Positions 45,555 to 58,750 of a stretch of DNA of 64,000 nt are shown here, piece after piece (the first letter of the stretch is position 1; each line of letters begins with the position of its first letter). The DNA lies in NCBI GenBank assembly GCA_036785325.1, contig JAXIVH010000161.1, positions 283,550 to 347,549 of the forward strand, in the 5' to 3' direction. Under the pieces are notes generated by a model, which was not told the DNA's origin, searched no databases, and saw only the letters and a program-made list of their open reading frames with translations. The position numbers and the translations under genes were made by a program. This DNA is from Urophycis tenuis (taxonomy: Eukaryota; Chordata; Actinopteri; Gadiformes; Phycidae).

Positions 45555-45740
45555 ATGTGTATTGGTATGAATGGATGGATGTACAGTATATGTATATGTG
45601 TGTATGTGTGAGTTTGTGGGTATATGTATGAATATGTATATATTTGTGCATCTATGCATGCTCTATCTATGTATGATATGTAGCTATATGTTTGTGTATA
45701 TGTGTGAATGGGTGTATGTATAAGAGCATATACATAAATG

Positions 45741-47714
45741 CAGGCCAAAATCCAATAGACATTTGTTATTACACTCTTAGTTATATTTCTGTTTTACATA
45801 CATTTGTAGGGTACGGTCCAAAGCAGACAGCCTTGTCGGGACAGATGCATTGTTTAAGTGAGCAGGGGGACAAAATCAGTTGGTTTCAATCTGCAGCTTC
45901 ATTGTTAGAGGCCACTGAATCCTATACACTGCGCCTTCAGGGAAAATGTTAGACAGGTGAAATGAATCAATAGATAAATCAATGGAATGGATTCAGGGTG
46001 GATTGAAAAAGACGACGATGAACAGTGCGGTATCGAAAAACACACGTTCAAGGAAGAGATATTTAAGTGCAATCCAATATCTCTGTTTGAGATCAGTGGT
46101 ATATCTTTGGAAAGGGAAGTGGTTTTTCAAGGAGTAGACTTTTGCCTTATCTCAAATTAAAATATGAGAGGATGTTCGTAGCGGTTGCATATCATAATCT
46201 AGCAAATTTTACGCCCTAACATCACTAATAACATAGCTAACATTTTGCACAGTAAGATCAATGAGAATGAGTTGGGCTCCAGTTCAGACCCTTTCCATAG
46301 TTTTACAGATTGAAGCAACCAACCAAACACGCACCAAGAACAGTTCAGGTCATTTCCTTGTCCTGCATAGTAAAGTCACTTTGCAGCAGGGCATGGTGGA
46401 TATCATCAACAGATATAGTTTGTAGAGAAGTAGCTCCGCGCTCGTTCAAAACCCGCCTGTTTGCTTGGCCTCCCGTATTGCTGCTTGCAGCTTTTTTTTG
46501 AGAACCACGTATCCAAACCATTTTACACTTGACACTGCACTTCCTTTGGTCCTGAGAAGTACACCCATGGCCCACCTGCTTTATTATCAGGGGGGGGGGC
46601 AAATAATATTGCCGGCGGGCCATTTGTGGCCCGTGTGCTGCAAGATGCTAACCCCTCCTCTAATGTGAAGCTGTAATGTCTACCATAACATTTGACAACT
46701 GCATGTGAATACTATTCAGATTATGGCCTGCTTTTATTTCATCTTGTCTTCTGTTGACTGCTGCCGATCACCACCCCCAAGTATGTATAGTCCTGCACCT
46801 CCTCCACCTCCTCCACCACGTCCCCCCTGATCCGTAGTGGCTGGGAAGGCCAAATTAAATGAGAATGAATTATTCAGAATGGAATGAATAATTATTCTGA
46901 GTGTAGAAGCATTGTGTTCATATTTTAGTTTCTTTTTTATCACTCAATCTGATCAAACACCTAAACATTAAACAATAAACATTGTGAAAACATGATTGAT
47001 TAATTTATTTACAACATATGGACACTTCTTGACAAATGTAATTACTATGATCTATCTATTTATGGCTGGAACCACAGAAAGGCCACATCAACCACCAACG
47101 GCCTCTCAAGCAAAGTTGAGGATGAGAGGTCTGACTCTCCACCATCATTAAGAACAATAACAAAGCCATGACTTCATGTTCACAACGAAATGGTGGATTT
47201 GAAGTGAGTAATGCTCAGGGTTTATAATAAAGTACTTGAGAAAAGTAAAAGTAAGCCCAATATCATATCTTAAAATATCAAAACATTTTTTTTTTTAAAT
47301 CCAAGAGTCTGATAAACATGGCGTCGTGTTTTTCAGGCCTTATCTATTCACCTACATTTTAAATATTAGTGCCATTCGTTGTATTCATGAACACCACACG
47401 AGGGAGCACTCTACCCGTCAATTCACAATATTTGTCGTTCCGCTCACACACGCACGTCCGCACACGAAGCGTGTGTGAATATGATCAATTTAAAAAGTGC
47501 AGATCATGACACAATTAGTTTGTTTTGACTGAAGTATCTCAAAATGAATCACTGTACCACTCGCGAGGTCCCCCAGACCGAACTTTATTCCAGACGCTCC
47601 TATGTTGCCCTGACTAGACCCAGCCAAGCCAGCTTTAGCTTCCTTATGAACACAAATCCCACACATTCACTCTCAATTCAGTCCACCAACTTGTTGCTCA
47701 ATAACTTTACAAAT
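45741..47714. other. intergenic, no gene seen
   Basis: No supported exon. A GGCGGGCCATTTGTGGCCCG stretch near 46612 and a G run at 46591-46600 suggest an old transposon scrap at 46300-46660. A CT/CCT-rich patch occurs near 46795-46830. The rest is AT-rich unique sequence. Confidence 0.55.
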
Positions 47715-47920
47715 ACTTCTATAGATTCAAGATTCAATACTTTATTGCATTACAACTCTGTACAAGTTGCTAGGGATTTGTTTCAGTGTGCTCATGACAG
47801 TAACAGAGACCCACACAAAAGACACATAGAACATAGAACATAATTTCATCCTTGCAGTAGGCCTATACTTCCAAGGATCCCACTTAGACAACATAAAGGC
47901 AGATAAAAGAAAAAGGGGAC
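47715..47920 (-). mobile_element. retroposon 3'-end fragment
   Basis: On the plus strand it begins ATTCAAGATTCAATACTTTATTGC, split here as ATTCAAGATTCAA then TACTTTATTGC. That is the reverse complement of a common fish LINE/SINE 3' end (CAATAAAGT...TTGAATCTTGAAT). It continues as low-GC untranslated-like sequence. The family is not assigned. Confidence 0.45.
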
Positions 47921-48099
47921 ATCCCCACACATAAGACAAATAGACAAATAGCCCACTTACATCTGGTTGACAGGCCAGGCTAAGTGCTCTAAGTTTGATT
48001 AAAGTGACAGGTGCTTATAGGTGCAAGTGATGTGCAAATTGGCATGGAGCAAGTCATGTGCAAATCTGCACAAGGTCCAATAAATAAGTACATAGTTAA

Positions 48100-48728
48100 A
48101 GGGATATTCCGCCATTTTTGGAAATAAGCTCATTTTCCACCTTCCCTCGAGCAAAACAATCGATCTTTACCCTTTTCCCGTTCATCCAGCCGTTCTGTGA
48201 GTCTGGCGGTACAACTTTTAGCTGTAGCTTAGCATAGATCATTGAATCGGATTAGACCATTCGCATCTCGCCCGCTCAGAAGTGACTACGATTTCCGGAA
48301 TTTTTCCCATTTAAAACTTGTCTCTTCTCAAGTTTGAAAGTGCAATAAGACCGACGGAAAATGAAACGTGGCGATACTCTCATTCTGGCGTAATAATCAA
48401 GGAAAGTTGCAAAGGTACCATGGGCGCAGTGATATGACACAGCGCCTCAATAGTCCCTGTAGGCTTCTTCCGGCAATACAACCAACGTGATTACCTGTTA
48501 TTACCGGTGGTATACCGGGACTATACTTTGAGGCGCATCATATCACTTCTAAGCGGGCGAGATGCTAATGGTCTAATGCGATTCAATGATCTATGCTAAG
48601 CTACAGCTAAAAGTTGTACCGCCAGACTCACAGAACGGCTGGATGAACGGGAAAAGGGTACAGATCGATTGTTTTGCTCGAGGGAAGGTGGAAAATGAGC
48701 TTATTTCCAAAAATGGCGGAATATCCCT
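48100..48728. mobile_element. MITE with long inverted arms, TTAA target duplication
   Basis: 629 bp flanked by TTAA (48096-48099 and 48729-48732). The termini AGGGATATTCCGCC and GGCGGAATATCCCT head arms of about 190 bp (48100-48290 and 48540-48728) that are nearly perfect reverse complements. The interior contains a second inverted pair around ATGACACAGCGCCTCAA and TTTGAGGCGCATCAT. The TTAA and AGGG ends fit Kolobok- or piggyBac-type non-autonomous elements. No coding capacity. Confidence 0.92.
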
Positions 48729-49123
48729 TTAACCTCACAGTATATAAAAAAACAGAGTAGAAATGTGTGCATGTTATACTATACAGGGCCACTGGGGGAG
48801 TCCGCATTCCTGATATACTTACTTACTTACTTACGTAGCCTACTTACTATACTTTCAACATCTATCTGCCAAGGCATATTTTTAAAATAATAATAATAAA
48901 ATAAAATAAAAAGACAACGTATTAAGTTGCTACTGTCATGGCATCTAAACAGTTAGACCTCCCCTAGGCCTCCGGTGAAATTGGAAACTGTCAATGGGTT
49001 GGGCTTCTTCAGCCCGTCGGCTGTAGGTCACGGCGACGCAGGCAGCCCAACAGCCCAGCCCAGCCCAACAGCCCAACAGGTCCCCGAACAGGTTTACTTT
49101 GCACTCCAACGCATTGCACACTC

Positions 49124-49132
49124 GGGCGGGGC
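49124..49132 (+). promoter_or_regulatory. GC box upstream of perp
   Basis: GGGCGGGGC about 145 bp before the perp ATG, in a CpG-containing stretch (about 48960-49276) that also holds repeated CAGCCCAACAGCCCAGCC units. Probably the promoter or 5' UTR. The transcription start is unknown. Confidence 0.45.
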
Positions 49133-49276
49133 TCGTCTTCCTATATCTGCTGGCTAAAGCGGCGCTGCTGATCACACGTCCAGGACACCCCACCCCAGCG
49201 TCACACCGCGGAGCTCCTCGTACACTTGGCTCGTTCCCTCGTTTCTTTCCCCCCATCGCACTCCAGTTCGTCGGTC

Positions 49277-50729
49277 ATGTTTCGCTGTGGCATCGCCTAC
49301 CCTCGGTGCAGGTGGATCCTGCCCCTGCTTCTGCTCTTCGCCATTATTTTCGACATCATCGCCATAGCGGCGACTTCGGGATGGGTCGAGGACGAAGACG
49401 CCAAGTCTCACTACGCCAACATGTGGGATCAGTGCCGCGGCAGGAACGAGAACTGGGATTGCAAGTCGCTCATGACGTTTTGTAAGTGTACTTTGTGTTG
49501 TGTTGTGTTGTGTTGTCGCCATGTCTCCACCACGGTACGCAGAGCAGCACGACGCGTCGTGGCTGCGCAGCACGCTTTAGGACTGAAGTGTGAAGAACTA
49601 GTGCTACATAGACCACCATTGGCAGACCCCGAAACCTTAACAACAGACAATCCGATGTCTGGAAAATGTCATGTGTTACACAACTTGGACATACAGAGGT
49701 TATTCGGTGTTGAAGAGGTAGGCCGTATCCCCCGTCACCCCCCCCCCCCCCCCCATGATAGAAACTAAACTCCCAAAGTATTTCCCAACAAAACCAGACA
49801 CAGGCTCTCACGGTTATTCACCCTACGTGTCCTTGCATGATTTCTATGCTTGGGAAAATGTTGGTTTTCGAGCAGTCATGAAGTCATCTGGTGAGTGTGT
49901 CTAAATGTATTGGGTCCGATAGTCTCATTCCTACATTGATGTCACCCAAACCGTGTAGTGTGGAAAACAACGAGAAGAGATGTTTGGCCATGTTTGGCCC
50001 CCAGCCTAACCACTCTGAGGCATCTGGGGATCATGGTCATTTGTTATTGCATAATGATATGATCCAGGACTAAGAAGTTTAGTTAAAGTTGGCAGACATA
50101 TTAACAACTGTAGCTCTATTGGTAGATATTGTGAATTTTCTATTTGTAGGAGGTCGTGCTGTAACACTCACACAACAAGTTATGGCCAAACATTTACATA
50201 TGCATTGAACATATAACATTGGTATAGCCTTGGTCTCTTTTAAATATTTGCACCAGGGTAGAATTAACAATGGAATGAAACTACCGTCTAACAAAATTCA
50301 ACAACACAGTTTCATATCGTTTTACGGAACATCTGTAGCTTTTGGAATGCTTGGTTGGATTGCTTTGGAATGTAAAACCAGCTCCATGGCTACCCAAAAA
50401 ACACTTTTTTTAAACCAAGAACTGAACTAAAGAACTGTTACTATAACTATAACTACTATCTTTTTTTGTATGTATAACCTCATTCCAAGGTTATGCTAGT
50501 ATTCTGGGATCCAAAATGAATGAGCAAGTCATATAGACTGTTGGTTTTTAGAATAACATGTGAGTGGTTTGCACTTGTGCTCAAAATCATTCCCAACACT
50601 AATTTGGCAAACTAGTGTTGGGAACGTGTCTACGAAAGCAAATATTCTACTAATATTTGACAACAAAACATCTTAAACATGTTAATATCTTTTCTTTGCT
50701 TTTAAAACACATGCCTTGTTGCTGGTATG

Positions 50730-50785
<56 letters not shown>

Positions 50786-52846
50786 TCTCTCTCTCTCAGT
50801 GATGGTGTCATTGCTCGCTTGCTCAATCTCCCCAAACCCTTCACTTTGCAAAGATTACACACATCTGTTATTAACCAGTCCTACATGAGATATGCATTGC
50901 AAGATCAGCATGTTCATAGTACATGTATAATCGAAGCACACACACAAACTCTATTGTTAACTGCACACAAACTCATCCACCCATTCATGTATTTGCTATA
51001 GTTTGACTATAATGAAAGTTGGAGGTTTCATTATCTTTAACATTTACAGACCATAAACCAATGACTGTATGTACAATGGTCTGTGTATAGACTTTCTAAA
51101 ACATGTCCACATCTTTTACTTCATGTTAAATGTTTTTTTCATTTAATTTTCAGTAAGTTATAACCAGTTCTGTTTCCCTTTACATATATTATATACAAGG
51201 GCCTCCAAAAACCTGCTGTTACAATGATAAGGAAGAAGAAAAAAACCTAAAACACAAACTGACACATCTGAACTGCACACCAAAGTGACTGGTTCATGAC
51301 AGACTTGTTTTGTAAGAATGCAAGTGAAATTGGCATCTCTAGTTTGCCACTCCCATCAGCGTATAATTGCATGAACCGCTGGATGACATTGGGGACCTTG
51401 TAGAAGCAGTGAATATCAGCTGGGGAGTTAGTTTTCCTCCCACTCTGGGCGATTGATTGTATCTTGAATAAATAGCGATGACAGATGACCAGGGTACAGC
51501 AGAGCTCTAGAAGCCATGCACGTCTTTCTATGGTTATACATATGTTCACGTTTTGTTGAAGTTGAAGTTCAATGTAGTCGTTAAACTTCATTTTATAGAT
51601 GTTATAGAGATAATTAAATTGTCAACAGGATGAACTATCGAATTTAGAACATAATGACCTTAAAAAACGAGTTCCGATCCAGGTTCAGAGAAGCATTTCC
51701 AAAACAGCTTTTTTTTTTTCCAAACCTGTTCTTGAAGCTAGGGTGGGCCATTCATTATGAAAAGCATTTTTGTCATATTTGTTCAAACTCTCTTTTTACG
51801 TCTTGACAGTAATCAATAAATCAGATGTTCAGACGAAAAAGAAAACCATCTGCGTCTGTCGCAGGCATTTCATAAGCCTGTTTGTCTATCTGCCTGTCTG
51901 TCTGTCTATCTGTCTGTCTGTCTTCCACCAGGCCCGGCAGACCTTTTGCTAAAGCTAGCGTAAGATAAGATAAGATAAGATATTCCTTTATTAATCCCCC
52001 TTAGGAGAAATTCACAGTGACCAGCAGTACAGGGGATAGATGTGCAGTAAGAGCCTGGCTAAAGTCAATACACAATAAACAATAAATTAGATTAAATACG
52101 AGCTCTTAAGTCAGGTCGGTGACGAGTGAGAACCTGTATGCATACGAGTGTCATTGATAGCTGTTTATGGTGCAAAATGCAAAGTAGATAGATAGTGCAA
52201 AGCCTAGCGAGCTTGTTCTGTAGTTTGGGGGCGTGGCTTTGTGCAGAGGCCCTGAGGAAGGGCTCTGATTTTCAGCTCAGTTGGATGCTTTTCAAGATCT
52301 AACTTTCTCTGGCTGTTTCTGCAAATGTCCTACCCTAGCCTTAAGGATTCACTTCCCTCTTCAATTAAATTCCAGACCACAGAAGATTCAAAACTATAAA
52401 TGGGAAATGAATCCTTAAATCACCACAATCGTAAAACTCCAAAGGGGCTTTAGTATCAATGTTTTTTTTTACGAATGGATGCTACGCATGACTACTCAAA
52501 ACAAGTACAACATAGATAGCTTAAAAGTTACATACAGTAAACAAAAACAAAATTGTCCAATTCTAAATGATTAAATGTCTGAGCAAAGGACATTATTCTC
52601 CAGAATATTTGCCACATTGATTTTGTGTGTCTGTACAACTGTGTCTTATTTGTTGAACATGTCATGTTTATGATTATGAGTTATTGTTTGTGTGTGTTCA
52701 GCTTGGGCCCAAGCCGTCGCTGCACTGATGATCATTGGACTCCTCATCCTCATTGTGGCCTTCATCATCTCCTGCGTGGCTCTGTGCTGCTCCCTGAACA
52801 TCCCCCTCCTGCCTTTTGTAGGAGTGCTGCTCTTCATAGTCGGTAA

Positions 52847-52913
<67 letters not shown>

Positions 52914-52915
52914 CA

Positions 52916-52983
<68 letters not shown>

Positions 52984-52985
52984 CA

Positions 52986-53029
<44 letters not shown>

Positions 53030-53031
53030 CA

Positions 53032-53077
<46 letters not shown>

Positions 53078-53079
53078 CA

Positions 53080-53119
<40 letters not shown>

Positions 53120-53121
53120 CA

Positions 53122-53157
<36 letters not shown>

Positions 53158-53159
53158 CA

Positions 53160-53225
<66 letters not shown>

Positions 53226-54701
53226 CATCACATCACACACTACATCACATCACAATAGGCCACCTAACAGAGTGCACAGTTCCCGGGTCTTTTTCAGAGC
53301 GTTTCCCTTTGTTTTGGGGCATTTCAGGTCAAGTTTTCACAAAAGTACTGCAGTCTTTATGCTGCTCTTCCATATTTAGCTTTTTGCTTTGTCACCCAAC
53401 GACACATTATGTCAACTGCCCCAAATGTGTTGGGAGACATATATATATATATTATATACTCTACAGTGAGTTACTTTCACAAATCTAAACTGTAATGTCT
53501 GTGTCTGCATACGCTGCTTATAACGCATCGATGTTTAATTAATAACAAGTTGTCGCCACAGAGTTAAGCTAGGAGCTACGGCACGAACCCAGCCAGTTGT
53601 CATAGTAACAGTACACAAAGTACGGAGATGCAGCAGGTTTTTTCTTTCAGTGCACAAGCACTTCATCCCAGAGCGGATCAGAATCGTGCCAAGGCATTTC
53701 TGCCAGAGAAGGCTTTGTAGACATGTGAGCAGGCACACACATGTGTGTGCGCTCCAGGGCTATGCGCTTTGAACAGTATTTTACAATGAGAAAACATTCT
53801 CATTTTACAATGAGAATCATCAGTTAGAAAGGAAACAAGTTTCAGACTCTTGATACCACTCTTTAAAGTTCCATGTACTTCAATGTAATTACCCTCAGTT
53901 AGGCTGTTAAGAATGGCATTTCGACTTCATAAGCATATCGTGAAATGTTATCATATTGTGTACATTTCCCCATAATTGTCATGACGATAAATGCTTCCGT
54001 ATCGTCCAGCCCTTGGGCACCCATGTAAACACACACACACACGGACACCCACATACATGCACACCTATGGCCACACACACAACCAGCAAATATTGCAACA
54101 ATGCAATCAAATCAAAATCAAAATCAATTAGCAATTGTATGTCAACAATAACAACAATTCACTAATTATCGGCGACAAAAAATATCACTCTTAGAGACCT
54201 GTAACAGCTATTAGGACTTGACTGGTTCTGGTTGACTGATTCCCACACCCTGATTCCCACAGGGAGACTTGCCTGTTTGTAACACAGGGGAAGCTTTGAC
54301 AGAGCACAATTGAATCCAGAAATAACTGTGACACACACAGAGAGTTTAAACAGCGAGACAGAGAGCGAGAGGAAGGGGTCCCATCACTGCATTACTGAAA
54401 TAGTTCTCATGACAGCAGCAACAGATAACACGTAACCGCTGCCAAGAAGACAAGGGAGGGACAGGGGTAGGAGTCGGGCAGGGGAGGTGTAGGGGAGGGG
54501 ACAGGGAGGGGACAGGGGGGGGACAGGGAGGGGACAGGGAGAGGACAGGGGGGGACAGGGAGGGGACAGGGAGAGGACAGGGGGGGGGACAGGGGGCGGT
54601 AGGCTGTTACTATGGGAACAGACGGAAGAACTGAAGAACTGAAGTTCATAGTCCACTTGTCTGATCGTCTATCTGAATTTAAGATTACAGACACACACAC
54701 A

Positions 54702-54753
<52 letters not shown>

Positions 54754-56403
54754 TACACTTAGTCACACAATTGTGACTGTCGTACAGAAACCAAAGGAAG
54801 GTGTCTGGGCGGGATCGCGATTAGTCATTTTCACAGCCCTGTCATCTGTACAATCACCTTGTATTGTGCCAGCTCTACAGTACTGCTGCTTGATCTGTTT
54901 AAAGACTTGACACAAGTCAGAGAATCACTGAGGAAACTAGTACAAATGTCCTCCTGTATTTTTTTTACTTTGTACAGTAAAATACCAGGACCCAGGCTCT
55001 GTTTCTACTGTACAACTGTAACTCTGCTTTACCATATCGCTCATCCACTTTCATTCGCCAATAACAATACCTTGGATACCTTTTTATGACCGTCAACAGA
55101 TTTGTGTTATTTTCCATGATCAAACCCATCAAACCAAAGTATTTTGCTGAGGCTGAGGCACAACACAGCGTGCCCGTCCAGCCCCACCCTTGTGCTTGGG
55201 GAGAGGGGCTGTTGAAAAGAACATATGAGTCACCGGGCTTGGAAGTTCATTGTCACCAATTACTTCGAGTTACGCGCAGTTAGCGAGTTGTGTCACTCGG
55301 GGGACTTCCTGTTATTGGTCCCTTCCCGACTCGTTCAGGTGGTGCAGATGTGCCGATGTTGACGTCGCGTCTTCCATCGCACGCAATCAGGACCTCCCAC
55401 GCTCGAAGCGCACCCTGCCAGATGTAGAAGCGCGGGGCCATGCTGTGTCTACTGTGCCGCCTGTCCTCCGTGCGCGGTTGTTTCGGGGAATTCGTTGAGC
55501 AATAGTTCCTCGGAGGCTGATGGTTACTCGTCAGAGCTTCGTAACTTCTCTCCGCTCTCTCGTTTTTTTTTGGGGGGGACTCCGCCGGTAGGCTTTGAAA
55601 TTCCACCACTGAGATAAGGCCAGCATGTTTCCGCCCTGCCCTGCCCTGGCGGGAGTCCTTGTTGTTTACTGTGGAATGTTTTTTTGCTTGAAAAGCCCTT
55701 GTATTACAGAAGATACTGTACATGTTCAAAACTCTCCCGGTGACGTCCAAAATGTCACCATGTAACAGTAACTGCACTGTAACAGAATAACGGCAGGCCA
55801 GTTTCTACAGGGTCGTTGTCCAGCGACTCTGCGATTGCCATCGTGCTACATGCTATCATTTGGCTGTGACAGTGAGCTTTGTTGACGACGCCCGTCTGTG
55901 ACTTGTCTCACTGCTGTGTCAAACTCAGAGTGAGGCTGTCCTTTCATGGCCCCCCGCTGTTCTGAGTCACAGTCAAACACTTCTACCTGATAATGTGAAT
56001 GCTACGCTGTCTTGCCGGACTCGTTTGTAAGGGTGGAGTCATGCGTGTGATTCTAGTCCTCCATTTAGAGGCTTACCTGGATCCACTCAACCTAGTGTTG
56101 TCACTAGTGTTGTCACTAGGTTGAGGTTGTTGTCACTAGGTTGAGTGTTGATTACTTTATAAAAATGCCATATTGTCACATTGACAGAATATATGTACAT
56201 GCTACTTTTGGTTCGGGCTGGGTAACAGGATCAGCAAAAGGCACACACACCTTTTCTTCATTTGTCTCTCATGAACAAGTGAGCCTAGTCTCTCACTCTC
56301 TCTCTGTGTCTCTCTCTCTCACTCTCTCTATGTGTCTCTCTCTCTCTCTCTCACTCTCTCTCTCTCTCTCTCTCTCCCCTAACTTTGTCTGTCTCTCTCT
56401 CTG

Positions 56404-56474
<71 letters not shown>

Positions 56475-56544
56475 TTCTCTCTCTGTCTCTGTCTCTCTCT
56501 ATCTCGCTCTCTCTCTCCCTCTCTCTCTCTCCCCCTCTCTCCCC

Positions 56545-56623
<79 letters not shown>

Positions 56624-56875
56624 CCTCACCGGTTGACCGCCCCCTCCTGTTTCCCCTGTCCAGTGCTCCTTCAGATCATCGCGCTCATCATCTACCCGGT
56701 GAAGTTCAACGAGCTGATCTTCGAGGGCCACTACTCGTACACGTGGGCGTACGGCTTCGGCTGGGGCGCCACCATCCTCACCATCGGCTGCGGGATCCTG
56801 TTCTGCTGCCTGCCCCGCTACGAGGACGAGCTGACGGGCCTGGCCAAGACCAAATACATCTACTCCTCCACCTAA
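49277..56875 (+). CDS. perp: p53 apoptosis effector related to PMP22 (three coding exons)
   Basis: Exons: 49277-49481, 52702-52842, 56664-56875. They sum to 558 bp, 185 codons plus stop, with matching phases (1 and 1) and GT-AG borders. PERP is a four-pass plasma-membrane protein of the PMP22/claudin superfamily. It acts in desmosomal adhesion and in p53/p63-linked apoptosis. Exon 1 encodes MFRCGIAYPRCRWILPLLLL and the first extracellular loop, with the claudin-like W...C...C pattern (MWDQC, DCKSLM). Exon 2 encodes transmembrane segments 2 and most of 3 (WAQAVAALMIIGLLILIVAF). Exon 3 encodes QIIALIIYPVKF, WAYGFGWGATILTIGC and FCCLPRYEDELTGLAK, nearly diagnostic for PERP. Human PERP has 193 residues and the same three-exon layout. 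A teleost perp paralogue label is possible. Confidence 0.93.
50733..50798. repeat. (CT)n microsatellite in perp intron 1
   Basis: About 66 bp of CT with one CC interruption. Confidence 0.95.
51958..52110 (-). mobile_element. retroposon 3'-end fragment with (TAAGA)n
   Basis: Plus strand begins with (TAAGA)n, then TATTCCTTTATTAATCCCCC, an arrangement seen as the inverted 3' tail of common fish LINEs. It ends with AT-rich sequence near 52110. No coding part is retained. Confidence 0.5.
52847..53257. repeat. (CA)n array with CTACATCA spacers, directly after perp exon 2 donor
   Basis: About 410 bp of CA repeat broken at intervals by CTACATCA (seven or more times), giving a higher-order pattern. 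It starts four bases after the exon 2 donor GT, which itself reads gtaagacacac. Confidence 0.95.
54444..54600. repeat. GGGGACAGG minisatellite in perp intron 2
   Basis: Short G-rich unit (GGGGACAGGGA) repeated with variations. The G runs could form quadruplexes. A (CA)n lies just downstream at 54692-54750. Confidence 0.85.
56085..56150. repeat. short tandem repeat around TTGTCACTAGGTTGAG
   Basis: Three imperfect copies of GTTGTCACTAGGTTGAG, plus an inverted CTCAACCTAG at the left edge. Confidence 0.8.
56281..56618. repeat. (CT)n tract upstream of perp exon 3
   Basis: About 340 bp of CT-rich repeat with a few TG, TA and CG interruptions. It ends about 45 bp before the exon 3 acceptor, making an extreme polypyrimidine region. 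Confidence 0.95.
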
Positions 56876-56940
56876 GAGACTGGCTGAAACACACCCGCTG
56901 AGCGCCAACGGTGCCATGCTGGCCACTGAGCATCACCCCC

Positions 56941-57097
56941 CGCACACACACACACACACACACACGCACGCACACACACACATACACGCACACACGCACA
57001 CACACACACGCACGCACGCACACACATACACACACACATGCACGCACACACATACACACACACACACGCACGCACGCACACACATACACACACACAT

Positions 57098-57128
<31 letters not shown>

Positions 57129-57140
57129 CACACACACACA
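56941..57140. repeat. (CA)n microsatellite in perp 3' UTR
   Basis: About 200 bp of CA with ACGC interruptions and three ATGCACGC-type blocks, beginning 66 bp after the perp stop. Confidence 0.95.
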
Positions 57141-57305
57141 TTGGTTATTTTTAACAAATGTCCCAAAGCTTTTTTCCATTCTTTTGTGCTAACACTGAAA
57201 ACACGATCCTACCAGCCGGATTTGTGAATTGGAATGCATTACTATCGCGTTTGTAGCTGTCGCTTTACTTGTAACTCTTGATGCAACATCACCGAAGTGC
57301 ACTTA

Positions 57306-57311
57306 AATAAA
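57306..57311 (+). terminator. candidate perp polyadenylation signal (proximal)
   Basis: AATAAA 431 bp after the stop codon. A second AATAAA lies at 58480-58485, so a long 3' UTR is possible. Confidence 0.5.
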
Positions 57312-58479
57312 CAGAGGATGTCATTTTGTATAGTATAGCTTTAAGAGGATCTATGTTTCTTAAATGAATTTGTCGGAAGCACATGCAAACTGTTAACGAT
57401 GTGTCCATATCAATACTGATTGCACTAGATGCAAAAGGATATACAAAAACTGTGTGTTGATTGTTGAAAATATAAACTTTTCGCCACTTCCTTACCTTGT
57501 ACTAAAAGGCGTTTTGCATTGTGTATGAATCACACATGGTCTACATAAGGGAACACAGAATATACAGATACATAAGGGGAATGTTGTGACTATAGCAATC
57601 GTAGTAAGTAAGTTTCATCCATTAACATGCCTCCTTGAGTGTTGTATTCTTGAGTGTTGACTTTTGCTGTATTGTATTTTAATATTTTTTTGTATTTCAT
57701 GGGTAGATATTTAGAGTTACACAGTAGATGGTTTTATGTGATCTTCAGGATAAAGAATTTAGTTTTCATGAAGTTCTTGTTTCATTGGTTATTTCTGGAC
57801 CCCCGGTCACCACATTGCTGTGTTGTAGTCAGTAACATGTTAGTGTGTTGTGGACTGTCCAGGAGGTTCACAGCACTCCCATTCAGATTCCTTCTGCAAG
57901 TCAAGATGCTAACACCTAGCTGTAAAATCGGATGATCTCTCATACTGACGCCTTACTGTTTTCCTTATATTTGTCTTGTGGAATTGAGAGCACCTGATCC
58001 CGCAAACACTCTTAACGTATCAACTGTGGTTCAGTCAAAGCTGGATATGAAATGTCAAACTAGGTTTTTTTAAATTCACGTTAAAAAAACTATCATCCAG
58101 GAGCCACAAGAGTGCTAATGAGGGATCAGTGGTGGCTTTCAGATTCCAACGGTGAAAGAGGAAATGATTGCTGATTGTGAAATAGTAGTTTTTCATCTGG
58201 ATTAATTATATGCAGAGATGTTCAATATATTACATGTGAGCAAGCGGTATTAAAATGTACCACTGAAGCTGAAACAAAAATATTTCTACTGCTGTAATAC
58301 GAGTCATGGCGACATGGGCTGAGAATTAGAGAAATTGTATTCATTCAAAATCAGCTTTTAAAAGTGATTTGTATAGTTATGGATACAATGTGTAGGCACA
58401 ACATTCTACTAATTGAGACCAGGCTGTTTTTTTCTGCTGCAGTTAAAATGGTTTCTTTTGAAGTGTGTGTATTTTATGC

Positions 58480-58485
58480 AATAAA
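58480..58485 (+). terminator. candidate perp polyadenylation signal (distal)
   Basis: AATAAA within AT-rich unique sequence about 1.6 kb after the perp stop. The region between is repeat-poor, as expected of a 3' UTR. Confidence 0.35.
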
Positions 58486-58750
58486 CAGTTGCATTTTCAT
58501 AACTAACTGTATTTAAACAAACATGGTCTTCTTTAAGATAAATATTTATCTGCAAAACTTTATAAAAATGTATATTATGTTGCACAAAAATATTAAAGTT
58601 ATATGTATTTTGTACACATCCAACTCTCACCAGAACACATTTTAGAGTAAGAAAGAACACAAAAAAGAAGCACTCATTTTCATTCATTCAAACGTGAGGA
58701 AAGGATTACTTTGCGTGACTGGCGGACATTTGATAACGTAACATGAGATA

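Noticed and set aside
46310..46660. Possible transposase fragment
   Set aside because: Only a GGGCCATTTGTGGCCC-like scrap is recognisable, and no frame matches a known transposase.
49226..49768. 180-codon frame running through perp exon 1 into the intron
   Set aside because: It is in another frame and crosses the conserved gtaagt donor. The PERP frame is the one supported by homology.
55280..55777. 165-codon minus-strand frame in perp intron 2
   Set aside because: No recognisable domain, low-complexity edges, and no splice or promoter support.
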